Shown one piece after another: positions 33,955 through 43,089 of a DNA stretch of 64,000 nt. The stretch's first letter is position 1. Every line of letters starts with the position of its first letter. The DNA comes from JAFGRU01 sp016934985 (GTDB taxonomy: Bacteria; Desulfobacterota; Desulfuromonadia; Desulfuromonadales; JAAYDE01): assembly GCA_963665045.2 (NCBI GenBank), contig CAXXJQ010000006.1, positions 754,910 to 818,909 of the forward strand, in the 5' to 3' direction. The notes beneath the pieces were generated by a model. The model was not told the origin of the DNA, ran no database searches, and saw only the letters and a list, made by a program, of their open reading frames with translations. Made by a program: the position numbers and the translations under genes.

Positions 33955-35616
33955 ATGGAAAACAAGAATATTAGTCTAGCTTTTACTTTGGTGTTTGGAA
34001 TTTATCTCGCCTACATCATGTTTTTTTCTCCAACGCCTCCCCCAAAATCTGAACAGGTTGTGACCCCTCCCGTTGCGACACAAACCCAGGATCAGGAAAA
34101 TGATTCAATGGCGCAACTACCTGTTGAGGTGGTTGAAAAACCAGTGGTTGAAAAAATAATACCAACCGAGTATCAAAATATTACTACGCGCGATATTACC
34201 GTTGAAAACCCTTTTTTTAAAGCGGTTCTCAGTAATCATGGCGCTAAAATAAAACAATTTGAGTTAAAACAATTCCCTGCCACTCAGGCTGCTGATTCCC
34301 CTAACATTTTTCTAGTTGATACCGAAAACCAAAAAATGGCCACCCTGGGCATATCCGGAAGTGAGGGAATTTTATTTTCTTCCGAAGCCATGTATAAGGT
34401 CGCAGATTCCGATGGGAGAATTGAAATTGGACCCGGGGGTTCAAAAAAGGTTGTTTTCTCAACCGTTCAGGGAGATTTATTGATCAATAAAACCTACACC
34501 TTTTATGGTGATGGTTATAAGTTTGATCTTGACCTGGAAATCAGCAACCTCGGGGCAACTCCTTTAAGCGGTAGTGTACAAGCCTTTTTAAAAGAACCTT
34601 GGCAGAGTGAAAAAGAAGAAGGAGGAGGAGGGTTCCTTACCGGTAGTTTTTCTTTTGTCGGCGCTGCCACTTATGTCGATGAAGACCTTAAAACAGATAG
34701 TGTCAAGGACCTCGGCAAGGCAAGTGTCGCATATGAAGGAAACATCAAATGGACCTCCTTCGAGGATAAATATTTCATTAAGGCTTTGGTGCCGGCCAGC
34801 GATTCCGGAGAAAAAAAGGTTTTTCTGGAGAAGGGGGAAAATTACGTTCAGAATCGACTTGAGGTCCGTAATCAAACAGTTAATCCCGGGAAAAGGATTC
34901 AGTTAAAACTCCTTGGATATTTTGGACCCAGGGACACGGACAACCTTAAGTTGGTAGGATTCAAACTTGAAGAAGCGGTTGATTTCGGCTTTTTCCACAT
35001 TATTGCCAAGCCCCTGTTGGAAGTTTTAAAGTTTTTTAATTCTTTTGTGGGGAATTATGGTGTGTCAATCATTATCCTTACGGTTCTGATCAAAATTCTT
35101 TTCTGGCCTTTGACTCAGAAGAGTTACACTTCCATGAAGGCCATGCAGAAGGTTCAACCGGAAATGGCCAAAATTCGGGTTAAGTACAAACACGATAAAG
35201 CCCGCTTAAATAAAGAGGTTATGGACCTTTATAAGAAATATAAGGTTAACCCCTTGGGTGGATGCCTTCCGATGGTGATACAGATTCCCGTCTTTTTTGC
35301 CCTTTATAAGGTTTTATTGGAGGATATCGGGCTTCGGCACGCACCTTTTATGTTTTGGATTCAGGATCTTTCCGCCAAGGATCCATATTATATAACGCCG
35401 GTGGTTATGGGTGTCACAATGTTTGTGCAGCAAAAGTTGACCCCCACCACGATGGATTCGGCCCAGGCAAAAATTCTCCAATATATGCCTCTTATTTTCA
35501 CCTTTATGTTTTTAAGCTTTCCTTCGGGGCTGGTAATTTACTGGCTGGTCAACAACCTCCTTACCATTTTGCAGCAGTATCTGGTTAACCGCAAAGGAAA
35601 GGCTGCCGAAGCCTGA
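33955..35616 (+). CDS. yidC: Membrane protein insertase YidC
   Basis: YidC inserts and folds inner-membrane proteins alone or with Sec. The 553-residue protein has an N-terminal membrane helix (about 5-24), a large periplasmic beta-sandwich domain (about 60-330), and the conserved five-helix C-terminal core (about 345-545), with MQKVQPEMAKIRVKYKHDKARLN and the motif NPLGGCLPMVIQIPVFFALYKVL. The ATG at 33955 follows CGGAG by about 10 bases; a TTG at 33946 is less likely. The jag/khpB gene that often follows yidC is absent. Confidence 0.96.
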   Translation: MENKNISLAFTLVFGIYLAYIMFFSPTPPPKSEQVVTPPVATQTQDQENDSMAQLPVEVVEKPVVEKIIPTEYQNITTRDITVENPFFKAVLSNHGAKIKQFELKQFPATQAADSPNIFLVDTENQKMATLGISGSEGILFSSEAMYKVADSDGRIEIGPGGSKKVVFSTVQGDLLINKTYTFYGDGYKFDLDLEISNLGATPLSGSVQAFLKEPWQSEKEEGGGGFLTGSFSFVGAATYVDEDLKTDSVKDLGKASVAYEGNIKWTSFEDKYFIKALVPASDSGEKKVFLEKGENYVQNRLEVRNQTVNPGKRIQLKLLGYFGPRDTDNLKLVGFKLEEAVDFGFFHIIAKPLLEVLKFFNSFVGNYGVSIIILTVLIKILFWPLTQKSYTSMKAMQKVQPEMAKIRVKYKHDKARLNKEVMDLYKKYKVNPLGGCLPMVIQIPVFFALYKVLLEDIGLRHAPFMFWIQDLSAKDPYYITPVVMGVTMFVQQKLTPTTMDSAQAKILQYMPLIFTFMFLSFPSGLVIYWLVNNLLTILQQYLVNRKGKAAEA

Positions 35617-35674
35617 AAATAGCGATGATTAATTATTACTGCTGCCAAATTCCGCAAAATAGTTTAATTGCAGC

Positions 35675-37042
35675 GTGAACCGAGACGATACCATAACTGC
35701 TCCGGCCACCCCACATGGTGAAGGGGGTATAGCCATTATCCGGGTTTCAGGTTCTCAGGCTGAAAACCTGATGAAGTTGTTCTTCCGGCCTTCCTCCAAA
35801 TACTCTGAGATTTATTCCCATTATTTTTATCATGGCCTTTTCCTCAATGAGGAGTCGGAACCCCTTGATGAGGTCATGGCCGTGCTGATGAGAAAACCGC
35901 GCTCCTATACAAGGGAGGATGTCCTTGAAATTCATTGTCATGGAGGCTACCTTTCCATGCAGAGAATTTTGGAAACCCTTCTTAAAGGGGGTGCCCGTTT
36001 GGCCGAGCCTGGTGAATTTACATTGCGGGCCTTTTTAAACGGGCGTATTGATCTCACTGAGGCTGAAGGGGTAATTGACATCATTAGTGCGCGCTCGGAC
36101 CGGGCCGCGCGTAACGCCTTCCGCCATCTCCGTGGGGATCTTTTCAAACTTCTTGGGAATATTCGAAGTCAGCTGGTTGATCTTCTGGTTTTGCTTGAAG
36201 CCTATATTGACTTTCCCGAGGAGGAAGTTGCCATTCCTCATTTTCATGATTTTTCCCATGGGGCCCTATCAGCCGAAAAGGCCATTAATGAATTGTTAGG
36301 CTCGTTTAATGTTGGCAAAATACTTAAGGATGGGCTTGTTGTTCTTCTTTTAGGAAAGCCTAATGTTGGGAAAAGCTCCCTTCTCAACCGGTTGCTCGGG
36401 GAGGAGCGTGCCATCGTAACGGAAATTCCCGGGACTACTCGGGATACTATAGAGGAATATCTGTCTCTGGGAGGGTTTCCCATAAAATTGATTGACACGG
36501 CAGGTGTTCGTGATTCAGACGACCCCATAGAAGTTGAAGGTGTGGAAAGGGCCAAGGGGAAAATTGCCTCGGCTGACGTTGTTCTTCTTTTGGTGGATGG
36601 AAGCCAGGGTTTGACACCTGAGGACTATACTGCGCTTGAGTTTAGTCAAGGGACCCGACGTATCCTGGTCATCAATAAAGAAGACCTTGGGGCGGTGGCT
36701 CTCCCTGGTGATTTCCTTAAATTACCCCATGTTAATGTGTCAGCAAAAACCGGGCAGGGGTTTGACAAATTGCAGGATTTAATTATAGAGCAAGTCGCTC
36801 CCGCCCAAGGCCCAGATATTGGCGAATCTGTCATTCTTTCTTCTCTCCGCCAAAAAGAGTCTCTCGCCCAGTCTCTTGAAAGCCTTGGTCGTTTTAAAGC
36901 TGGTCTTAAAGAAAGCCTACCTCTTGAATGCCTTGCCACAGATTTAAGAGATGCTATTCAGTCTCTCGGGGAGGTAACCGGCGAGACCCTTTCTGAAGAA
37001 GTCCTTGGCAGGATATTTTCCCGATTCTGTATTGGAAAATAA
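35675..37042 (+). CDS. mnmE: tRNA uridine-5-carboxymethylaminomethyl GTPase MnmE
   Basis: MnmE works with MnmG to modify U34 of certain tRNAs. The 455-residue protein has the tetrahydrofolate-binding N-terminal domain (TITAPATPHGEGGIAIIRVSG, FTLRAFLNGRIDLTEAEGVIDII) and a G domain inserted in a helical domain: GKPNVGKSSLLNRLLGEE, GTTRDTIEEY, DTAGVRD and INKEDL. It ends with the family C-terminal CIGK, whose cysteine is conserved. Translation seems to start at a GTG with no evident ribosome-binding site. mnmG follows after the parS site. Confidence 0.95.
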   Translation: MNRDDTITAPATPHGEGGIAIIRVSGSQAENLMKLFFRPSSKYSEIYSHYFYHGLFLNEESEPLDEVMAVLMRKPRSYTREDVLEIHCHGGYLSMQRILETLLKGGARLAEPGEFTLRAFLNGRIDLTEAEGVIDIISARSDRAARNAFRHLRGDLFKLLGNIRSQLVDLLVLLEAYIDFPEEEVAIPHFHDFSHGALSAEKAINELLGSFNVGKILKDGLVVLLLGKPNVGKSSLLNRLLGEERAIVTEIPGTTRDTIEEYLSLGGFPIKLIDTAGVRDSDDPIEVEGVERAKGKIASADVVLLLVDGSQGLTPEDYTALEFSQGTRRILVINKEDLGAVALPGDFLKLPHVNVSAKTGQGFDKLQDLIIEQVAPAQGPDIGESVILSSLRQKESLAQSLESLGRFKAGLKESLPLECLATDLRDAIQSLGEVTGETLSEEVLGRIFSRFCIGK

Positions 37043-37046
37043 ACAA

Positions 37047-37062
37047 TGTTTCACGTGAAACA
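37047..37062. promoter_or_regulatory. parS centromere site
   Basis: The sequence TGTTTCACGTGAAACA is a perfect match to the chromosomal parS consensus TGTTNCACGTGAAACA, and the palindrome extends to 24 bases (37043-37066). It lies in the mnmE-mnmG gap, 2.7 kb from parA. ParB should nucleate here and spread, marking the origin region for segregation. Confidence 0.95.
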
Positions 37063-37102
37063 TTGTGTTTAATGGTTTGTTTTTTTAAGAATGTGCGCAT
37101 AA

Positions 37103-38974
37103 ATGTCGACCACAAAAATTACCTATCCAAAAAAATATAAAGTAATTGTTGTTGGGGCAGGTCATGCTGGGTGTGAGGCGGCACTTGCCACGGCGCGAAT
37201 GGGTTTGGATACTCTCCTTTTGACTATGAACCTCGACACCATAGCCCAGATGTCCTGCAATCCGGCAATTGGGGGGTTGGCGAAAGGACAACTGGTTAAA
37301 GAAATAGATGCCCTGGGTGGAGAAATGGCATTAAATACCGATGCCACGGGGCTTCAGTTCAGGATTTTAAATACCAAGAAAGGTCCGGCGGTTCGAGCTT
37401 CACGCGCTCAGGCAGACAGGGGGTTGTATCACCAGAGAATGAAGGGGGTTTTGGAACAACAGCCTCTTCTGGATATTAAACAGGGGGCGGTAGAGTGTTT
37501 GGCTTTGACAGGACAAAGGGTCGCAGGGGTTGAAACACGAGAGGGTGTTGTTTTTTTGAGTGAGAAGGTGGTTTTGACTTCGGGGACATTTTTGCGGGGC
37601 TTGATTCATGTCGGAATGAATAACTTCCCTGGTGGGCGTGCAGGAGAACCTGCGGCAATGGGTCTTTCGGGCCAGTTAAAGAATTTAGGTTTTGAGGTGG
37701 GGCGCTTAAAAACCGGCACGCCACCACGTTTAGATGGTAAAACAATTAATTATTCAAACCTTCAGCCCCAGTATGGTGATGACCCGCCCAGGCCATTTTC
37801 GTTTTTAAACCAAACAATAGATGGCAGACAACTCCCCTGTTATATAACCTACACCAACCGTCAAACCCATGAGTTGATTACCGGGGGTTTGGACCGTTCA
37901 CCCCTCTATAGTGGGGTGATTGAAGGGGTTGGCCCGCGCTATTGCCCTTCGATAGAGGATAAAATAGTCAGGTTTCCGGAAAAGGACCAGCATCAAATTT
38001 TTCTGGAGCCGGAAGGATGGAATACGACGGAGGTATACCCTAATGGTTTGCCAACCTCATTGCCCGTGGATGTCCAGGTAGCTTTTTTAAGGACGATCCA
38101 AGGTTTGGAGCGTGTAGAGGTGGTCCGTTTTGGTTATGCCATTGAATACGATTATGTGGACCCAGTTCAATTAAAACCGAGTCTTGAGACTAAATTAATA
38201 GAGGGACTTTATCACGCGGGGCAGATTAACGGAACGTCGGGTTACGAAGAAGCCGCTGCCCAGGGACTTTTGGCTGGCATTAATGCAGGGTTGGCGTGTA
38301 GAGAGTGTGCCCCTCTTGTCCTTGGTCGAGATCAGGCCTATATTGGGGTGCTGATAGATGATTTGGTCAACCTTGGAACCAACGAGCCGTACCGGATGTT
38401 TACTTCACGGGCGGAATATCGTTTGTTATTGCGAGAAGACAACGCGGATCAGAGATTAACGGAAATAGGGCGTAAGGTTGGATTGGTTGCGGAGGACCGT
38501 TGGCGTCTATATGTAGAAAAAGTAGCTGATCTGAATGCCGCCGAAGAAAAATTGAAAAATATCAGAGTAGGGCCTGCCGATAAGGAAATTCTCGCAAGGT
38601 TGAAAATAGAAGACCTGCAGAACGGATTGAGTGGCAAGGAATTGTTGAAGCGGCCTGGCATCGATATGACGGATTTAAAGGTCTCCGCTGTTGAGTTAAA
38701 AGCTTTTTCCGAAGAGGTTTTGGAGCAACTCGAGATTGCTGTGAAGTATGAAGGCTACATAAAAAGGCAAATTGAACAAGTTGAGAGGTTCCGAAAAACC
38801 GAGAATGTTGCTATTCCGGAAAATATAAATTATGATGCCATCTCGGGTTTGACTGCCGAGGTTCGCGAGAAGTTGAATAAGGTTCGACCCCTGACATTGG
38901 GGCAGGCATCGAGAATCCGGGGGATGACTCCGGCCGCAATGGCTATCCTGTCCGTGGCGATTCGTCGAGTTTGA
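37103..38974 (+). CDS. mnmG: tRNA uridine-5-carboxymethylaminomethyl modification enzyme MnmG
   Basis: MnmG (GidA) is the FAD-dependent partner of MnmE in wobble-uridine modification. The 623-residue protein has the FAD motif VIVVGAGHAGCEAALATARMG, the catalytic-cysteine region MSCNPAIGGLAKGQLVKEID, FPGGRAGEPA, GRLKTGTPPRLD and the C-terminal helical tRNA-binding domain ending in RIRGMTPAAMAIL. The start has no clear ribosome-binding site. Its stop is one base before the rsmG start, so the two are coupled. Confidence 0.96.
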   Translation: MSTTKITYPKKYKVIVVGAGHAGCEAALATARMGLDTLLLTMNLDTIAQMSCNPAIGGLAKGQLVKEIDALGGEMALNTDATGLQFRILNTKKGPAVRASRAQADRGLYHQRMKGVLEQQPLLDIKQGAVECLALTGQRVAGVETREGVVFLSEKVVLTSGTFLRGLIHVGMNNFPGGRAGEPAAMGLSGQLKNLGFEVGRLKTGTPPRLDGKTINYSNLQPQYGDDPPRPFSFLNQTIDGRQLPCYITYTNRQTHELITGGLDRSPLYSGVIEGVGPRYCPSIEDKIVRFPEKDQHQIFLEPEGWNTTEVYPNGLPTSLPVDVQVAFLRTIQGLERVEVVRFGYAIEYDYVDPVQLKPSLETKLIEGLYHAGQINGTSGYEEAAAQGLLAGINAGLACRECAPLVLGRDQAYIGVLIDDLVNLGTNEPYRMFTSRAEYRLLLREDNADQRLTEIGRKVGLVAEDRWRLYVEKVADLNAAEEKLKNIRVGPADKEILARLKIEDLQNGLSGKELLKRPGIDMTDLKVSAVELKAFSEEVLEQLEIAVKYEGYIKRQIEQVERFRKTENVAIPENINYDAISGLTAEVREKLNKVRPLTLGQASRIRGMTPAAMAILSVAIRRV

Positions 38975-38975
38975 G

Positions 38976-39629
38976 GTGATAAATAAGCAGAATAATCTTC
39001 GTGCTCTTTTGTTGAAGATGAATATTAAAGCATCTTCAACTGACATCGAAAAATATTTGATTCTCCTTGCTGAGTTGTTTTTATGGAATAAAAAGTTCAA
39101 CCTGACGGCAATTATAGATCCAGAGGAGGCTCTGGAAAAACATATTGTCGACTCTTTGACCTTATGTTCCTTGCTTCAAAATACGCAATATCTTCTTGAT
39201 ATCGGTTCCGGGGCCGGATTTCCAGCTATTCCTGTGAAAATCGCCTGCCCGCAAATCAAAATATATTCCGTAGAGGCCTCCAGAAAAAAGGTGTATTTTC
39301 AACGCCATATTGCCCGTAAGCTGGGCCTGAAGGGGTTGAAAATTATTCATTGTCGGGCAGAGGAATTAAAAGAAAAATGTTTTGAATTACCGCCTTTTGA
39401 TGTCGTTGCTTCAAGAGCTCTGACGTTTCTTCCTGAGTTTCTGAATCTGGCCCGTCCGTATTTGTCAACATCGGGCCGGGTCATCGCTATGAAAGGCCCC
39501 GGTTGCAATGAGGAGCTCAATGCGGCTGTTGCAAGAGGTGAATGGATAAAGAAAGATCAAAGGACATTTTCTTTGCCGTCATCCGGATCAATACGAGAGT
39601 TATTAGTTTTTGAGCCAAAATTGAAATAA
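38976..39629 (+). CDS. rsmG: 16S rRNA (guanine527-N7)-methyltransferase RsmG
   Basis: RsmG (GidB) methylates N7 of G527 in 16S rRNA; its loss gives low-level streptomycin resistance. The 217-residue protein has the family start with FLWNKKFNLTAI, the SAM motif LLDIGSGAGFPAIPVKIA, and VEASRKKVYFQRHIARKLGL. Translation starts at GTG 38976 directly after mnmG. A 129-base gap precedes parA. Confidence 0.94.
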   Translation: MINKQNNLRALLLKMNIKASSTDIEKYLILLAELFLWNKKFNLTAIIDPEEALEKHIVDSLTLCSLLQNTQYLLDIGSGAGFPAIPVKIACPQIKIYSVEASRKKVYFQRHIARKLGLKGLKIIHCRAEELKEKCFELPPFDVVASRALTFLPEFLNLARPYLSTSGRVIAMKGPGCNEELNAAVARGEWIKKDQRTFSLPSSGSIRELLVFEPKLK

Positions 39630-39758
39630 GTATTTGGCAGAAATTTTGATTTGGGGATATGTTATTGGCTCTTGGATTCGTTTTTAAATACTTTGAGGGT
39701 ACTGCAAATCAACCTGGGGTTGACCGGGAGTTGCTAGTCTCTGTTCAGGAGAATTTTG

Positions 39759-40523
39759 ATGGCACGGATAATGGCAATAGCCAACCAAAAAGGCGGAGTA
39801 GGTAAGACCACGACGGCGGTCAACCTGGCCGCCTCTCTCGCAGCCGCGGAAAAGTCTACCCTCTTAGTCGATTTAGATCCCCAGGCAAATGCGGGGAGCG
39901 GTGTTGGCGTTGATAAAAGATCTTTAAAAACAAGTATTTACGACGTTTTGGTGGGTACGTCAAAGGTCACGGAGATTTTATTAAAGACGGAACTCAATTG
40001 CCTCGACGTATTTCCATCCAACCATGATCTGATTGGTGCGGAAATCGAACTTGTCCCGGTCAAAGCACGGGAAAAAGTCCTGAAAGGGGTTCTTCAGGAG
40101 GTTCGAGACGATTACCAGTTTATTCTCATAGATTGTCCCCCATCTTTAGGCCTGTTGACCTTGAATGCCCTTTCCGCCGCCGATGAAGTTTTGATTCCTG
40201 TCCAATGTGAATATTACGCCATGGAAGGCCTGAGCAGCCTGATAAAAACCATCCAGGTGATTCAGCGCGGATACAATCCAAGGCTGACCATCGGCGGCAT
40301 TGTTTTGACCATGTTTGACAAAAGAAATAACCTGTCTCACCAGGTGAGTCAGGATCTGCGCAATCATTTTCCTCATAAGGTTTTTAAAACGGTCATTCCC
40401 CGCAACGTCAAACTTTCAGAGGCTCCCAGCCATGGTCTGCCGGCATTGCTTTATGATGTTTCATCGCGTGGGGCCAAGGCTTATCTTGATCTGGCCGGGG
40501 AAATTATGAACGGGAGTCATTAA
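39759..40523 (+). CDS. parA: Chromosome-partitioning ATPase ParA (Soj)
   Basis: The 254-residue ATPase drives ParB-parS segregation. It shows the deviant Walker A KGGVGKTTTAVNLAASLA, Walker A' and B (LLVDLDPQANAG, FILIDCPPSLGLLTLNAL) and the family C-terminus. It has no N-terminal helix-turn-helix, so it is the chromosomal Soj type rather than plasmid ParA type Ia. The ATG at 39759 has AGGAGA 7 bases upstream; a TTG three bases earlier is not needed. parB follows after two bases. Confidence 0.96.
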   Translation: MARIMAIANQKGGVGKTTTAVNLAASLAAAEKSTLLVDLDPQANAGSGVGVDKRSLKTSIYDVLVGTSKVTEILLKTELNCLDVFPSNHDLIGAEIELVPVKAREKVLKGVLQEVRDDYQFILIDCPPSLGLLTLNALSAADEVLIPVQCEYYAMEGLSSLIKTIQVIQRGYNPRLTIGGIVLTMFDKRNNLSHQVSQDLRNHFPHKVFKTVIPRNVKLSEAPSHGLPALLYDVSSRGAKAYLDLAGEIMNGSH

Positions 40524-40525
40524 GT

Positions 40526-41374
40526 ATGGCGAAAAAAGCGGCATTGGGAAAAGGCATAGGAGCACTTCTTGAGTCATCTGGCGAAGAGGAAAGCCAGAAA
40601 TTCTTTGTCTGTCCGATTGAAGATCTTAGGCCGGGGAAAAATCAGCCTCGAAAACATTTTGATGACCAGAGGCTTTTGGAGTTGTCGGCTTCAATTCGTG
40701 AAAAAGGTATAATTCAGCCCCTGGTGGTCCGCAAAAAGGAGGGTTTTTTTGAAATTATAGCTGGAGAGAGGCGCTGGCGGGCTGCCCAAAAGGCAGGTCT
40801 TCACGAGGTTCCCGTTATTTTGGAGAACATGTCGGAGGCGTCGGCCCTGGAAATCGCGCTAATTGAAAACCTTCAGCGAGAAGACCTGAACCCAATTGAG
40901 GAAGCAGAAGCTTATAAAGAACTGATAGAAAATTTCAACATTTCGCAGGAGGAGGTAGCCAAAAAGGTCGGCAAGGAACGCAGCACCGTCACTAACGCCC
41001 TCCGCCTTCTCAAGCTGCCATTGGAAATCCGGGCAGACGTGGCTTCGGGATTTCTTAGCATGGGTCATGCGCGGGCCCTCCTGGCTCTGGAGATGGAAGA
41101 AGATATCCTGGAGGCGCGCGACGAGATCATCCGTAAGGGTATGTCGGTCAGGGAAACAGAGGGACTGATCAAAAGACTCCGCAAACATACGTCAGGCCTG
41201 GCGCGCAAACGGACCAAATCTCTCGACCCTGAAATTCTCGATTTAACCGACCAATTGAAGCAGGCGCTGGGAACCCAGGTTAAAATTACCCCGGGAAGCA
41301 AAGGGGGGAGAATAGAAATAAGCTACTTTTCGGACCAGGATTTTGAGAGACTTCTTGGTATTTTGGGCGTGTAG
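40526..41374 (+). CDS. parB: Chromosome-partitioning protein ParB (Spo0J)
   Basis: ParB binds parS and slides on DNA as a CTP-dependent clamp. The 282-residue protein shows the N-terminal ParA-stimulating segment (KKAALGKGIGALLES), the CTPase/arginine patch AGERRWRAAQKAGL, LIENLQREDLNPIEEAEAY, the DNA-binding helix-turn-helix ISQEEVAKKVGKERSTVTNALRLLKLP, and a C-terminal dimer domain. A perfect parS lies 3.5 kb upstream. Confidence 0.97.
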   Translation: MAKKAALGKGIGALLESSGEEESQKFFVCPIEDLRPGKNQPRKHFDDQRLLELSASIREKGIIQPLVVRKKEGFFEIIAGERRWRAAQKAGLHEVPVILENMSEASALEIALIENLQREDLNPIEEAEAYKELIENFNISQEEVAKKVGKERSTVTNALRLLKLPLEIRADVASGFLSMGHARALLALEMEEDILEARDEIIRKGMSVRETEGLIKRLRKHTSGLARKRTKSLDPEILDLTDQLKQALGTQVKITPGSKGGRIEISYFSDQDFERLLGILGV

Positions 41375-41467
41375 TCGCCAAACAATTTTTTCCAGAAGGA
41401 CTCTATTCGAGGCAAATGGTTATGTTTGGTAAAAACCGCGAAAAAAAAAACCACAAAGGATGTTTCA

Positions 41468-41854
41468 ATGGGAAAAGGGGATATCAAGGCTTTTTTAGGG
41501 GCGGGCAGCAGTTTCGAAGGCAAACTTGTTTTCGATGAAATAGTCCGCCTGGATGGCAATTTTACTGGGGAGGTCAGTTCGAAGGGCGCTCTTATCATTG
41601 GCGAGTCGGCAATGGTCAAAGCCGAGGTAGATGTGGAATCTTTGACCGTTAGCGGCAAGTTTAAGGGTAATATTCGGGCCCGAAGCAAAGTGGAACTGAA
41701 AAAACCGGCCCAGGTGGAAGGCAACATAGACACTCCTGCCCTTAGTGTCGAAGAGGGGGTTATGCTTAACGGCACCGTTTCCATGGGGGGTCAAAAGCTG
41801 ACGCCTCTGACTCCCGAAAAATCTTCCATTAAAACTGTAGAACCCCCCAGCTGA
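41468..41854 (+). CDS. Bactofilin-family cytoskeletal protein
   Basis: Bactofilins polymerise through a right-handed beta-helix; in myxobacteria and relatives, a bactofilin next to parAB helps organise the ParABS system. The 128-residue product shows the typical start GDIKAFLGAGSSFEGKL, VRLDGNFTGEV, and the repeating SLTVSGKFKGNIRARSKVELKKPAQVEGNI. The ATG at 41468 is used because it has AAAGGA 7 bases upstream. A longer N-terminus starting MFGKNREKK at 41422 would also fit the family but is out of frame by one base in a run of ten A (41441-41450). Confidence 0.85.
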   Translation: MGKGDIKAFLGAGSSFEGKLVFDEIVRLDGNFTGEVSSKGALIIGESAMVKAEVDVESLTVSGKFKGNIRARSKVELKKPAQVEGNIDTPALSVEEGVMLNGTVSMGGQKLTPLTPEKSSIKTVEPPS

Positions 41855-41915
41855 AAATTATCTGCAAATTCCCGGTTCTACACCCGTTTCCATAAACGCC
41901 TGGGAACAAAAGGGG

Positions 41916-41944
41916 TTGACAAGAAAAAGGCCATGTGATAGCTA
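41916..41944 (+). promoter_or_regulatory. Possible promoter of the atp operon
   Basis: A perfect TTGACA (41916-41921) is followed after 17 bases by a poor -10 (TAGCTA). It lies in the 194-base gap before atpX, the only gap in which an operon promoter could sit. Confidence 0.35.
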
Positions 41945-42048
41945 AACGATGCTTTAATCTTTAACGACTGCCCGGCTCAGAAAAAATCCTCCTTAAGCCT
42001 GGTTCCAATTTTCAATGCTCCACAAAGCAGAAGCACAGAGGTGAAGCT

Positions 42049-42474
42049 TTGATTGATTTCAATTCAACGCTGTTCATTCAGTTTGCCAACTTCATTATCC
42101 TTATTTTTATTTTGAATTACCTTCTTTTCCGGCCCTTGCGCAATGTCCTCCGGCAGCGCCGTGAAGAGGTCGACGGCGCTCATGCCAGGGCGGACTCCCT
42201 TGCTGAAAAGATAACAGCCAAAACGGCAGATTATGAAGCCCGCCTGGCTGAGGCAAGAGCGAAAGGAAATGAGGAGAGGACATCCCTTCGCAATGCCGCT
42301 CTTGAAGAAGAAAAAAAACTTTTTGAGGAAGCTCAGGCTATGGCTGCAGAGAAAAGAGCTGCTGTGAAAAAGCAGGTCGGCGAGGAGATGGTTGAGGCCC
42401 GCAAAATTCTCAAGGGTGAAGCGGATGTTCTCGGCCAGGAGGTTGCCTCCAAGGTTCTGGGAAGAGCCGTCTAA
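42049..42474 (+). CDS. atpF': ATP synthase F0 subunit b' (AtpX)
   Basis: The 141-residue protein has one N-terminal membrane helix (FIQFANFIILIFILNYLLFRPL) and a long charged coiled coil, the layout of b-type stator subunits. With the next gene it forms a heterodimeric b/b' stalk, as in several deltaproteobacteria and phototrophs. Translation begins at TTG, supported by GAGGTG six bases upstream. No atpI, atpB or atpE lies upstream. Confidence 0.85.
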   Translation: MIDFNSTLFIQFANFIILIFILNYLLFRPLRNVLRQRREEVDGAHARADSLAEKITAKTADYEARLAEARAKGNEERTSLRNAALEEEKKLFEEAQAMAAEKRAAVKKQVGEEMVEARKILKGEADVLGQEVASKVLGRAV

Positions 42475-42507
42475 ATCAATAAATAATATTCCAGGAAAGC
42501 TGTGCAA

Positions 42508-43089
42508 ATGAGAAGAACGACCATTGCGGTAATGATTACAAGTTCAGCCATCTTATTAGGGATGGCGACCATGGTAATGGCGTCCGGCGGCGGTCATGCA
42601 AGTGAGGGAGTCCTTCTAAAGGATTTCCTTTTCCGGTGTTTGAATTTTGCGGTGACCTTGGGCATTCTGGGCTATTTCACGATAAAGCCGATCAAAAAGG
42701 CACTGGCTGATCGTAAGGAAAATATCGGCAAAACTTTGGACGAAGCCAAGACGGTTCGTGCCGAAGCTGAAGCCAGATACCAGGAGGTCGAGGAAAAACT
42801 CAAAGCGGCCAGCGCAGAAATCGAACAAGTCTATGCCGCAATTCGTGAAGAAGGGGAGCAGGAGCGCCAGCGGATAATTGCCAATGCCAATGCCATGGCT
42901 GAAAAGGTCCAGGTTGAGGCGGAAAAGTCAGCCCAGCGTGAAATTGAGAATGCTCGACTGCAACTTCGAACGGAGGTTGCGAGCCTGGCGATCAAACTGG
43001 CTGAACAGCTTATCAAGAAAAACATTAGTCCCGAAGACCACGACCGCTTGCTGAATGATTATATTAAGAGCGTAGGAGAACTGCATTGA
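42508..43089 (+). CDS. atpF: ATP synthase F0 subunit b
   Basis: A 193-residue stator subunit. It has a probable signal-like hydrophobic N-terminus (residues 5-25, ending MASGGG), then the membrane helix (about 38-56, FAVTLGILGYFTIKPIKKAL), then a long coiled coil. The double hydrophobic segment resembles b subunits of Geobacter-type species. A GTG at 42502 is an alternative start. The stop overlaps the atpH start (TTGA). Confidence 0.9.
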   Translation: MRRTTIAVMITSSAILLGMATMVMASGGGHASEGVLLKDFLFRCLNFAVTLGILGYFTIKPIKKALADRKENIGKTLDEAKTVRAEAEARYQEVEEKLKAASAEIEQVYAAIREEGEQERQRIIANANAMAEKVQVEAEKSAQREIENARLQLRTEVASLAIKLAEQLIKKNISPEDHDRLLNDYIKSVGELH

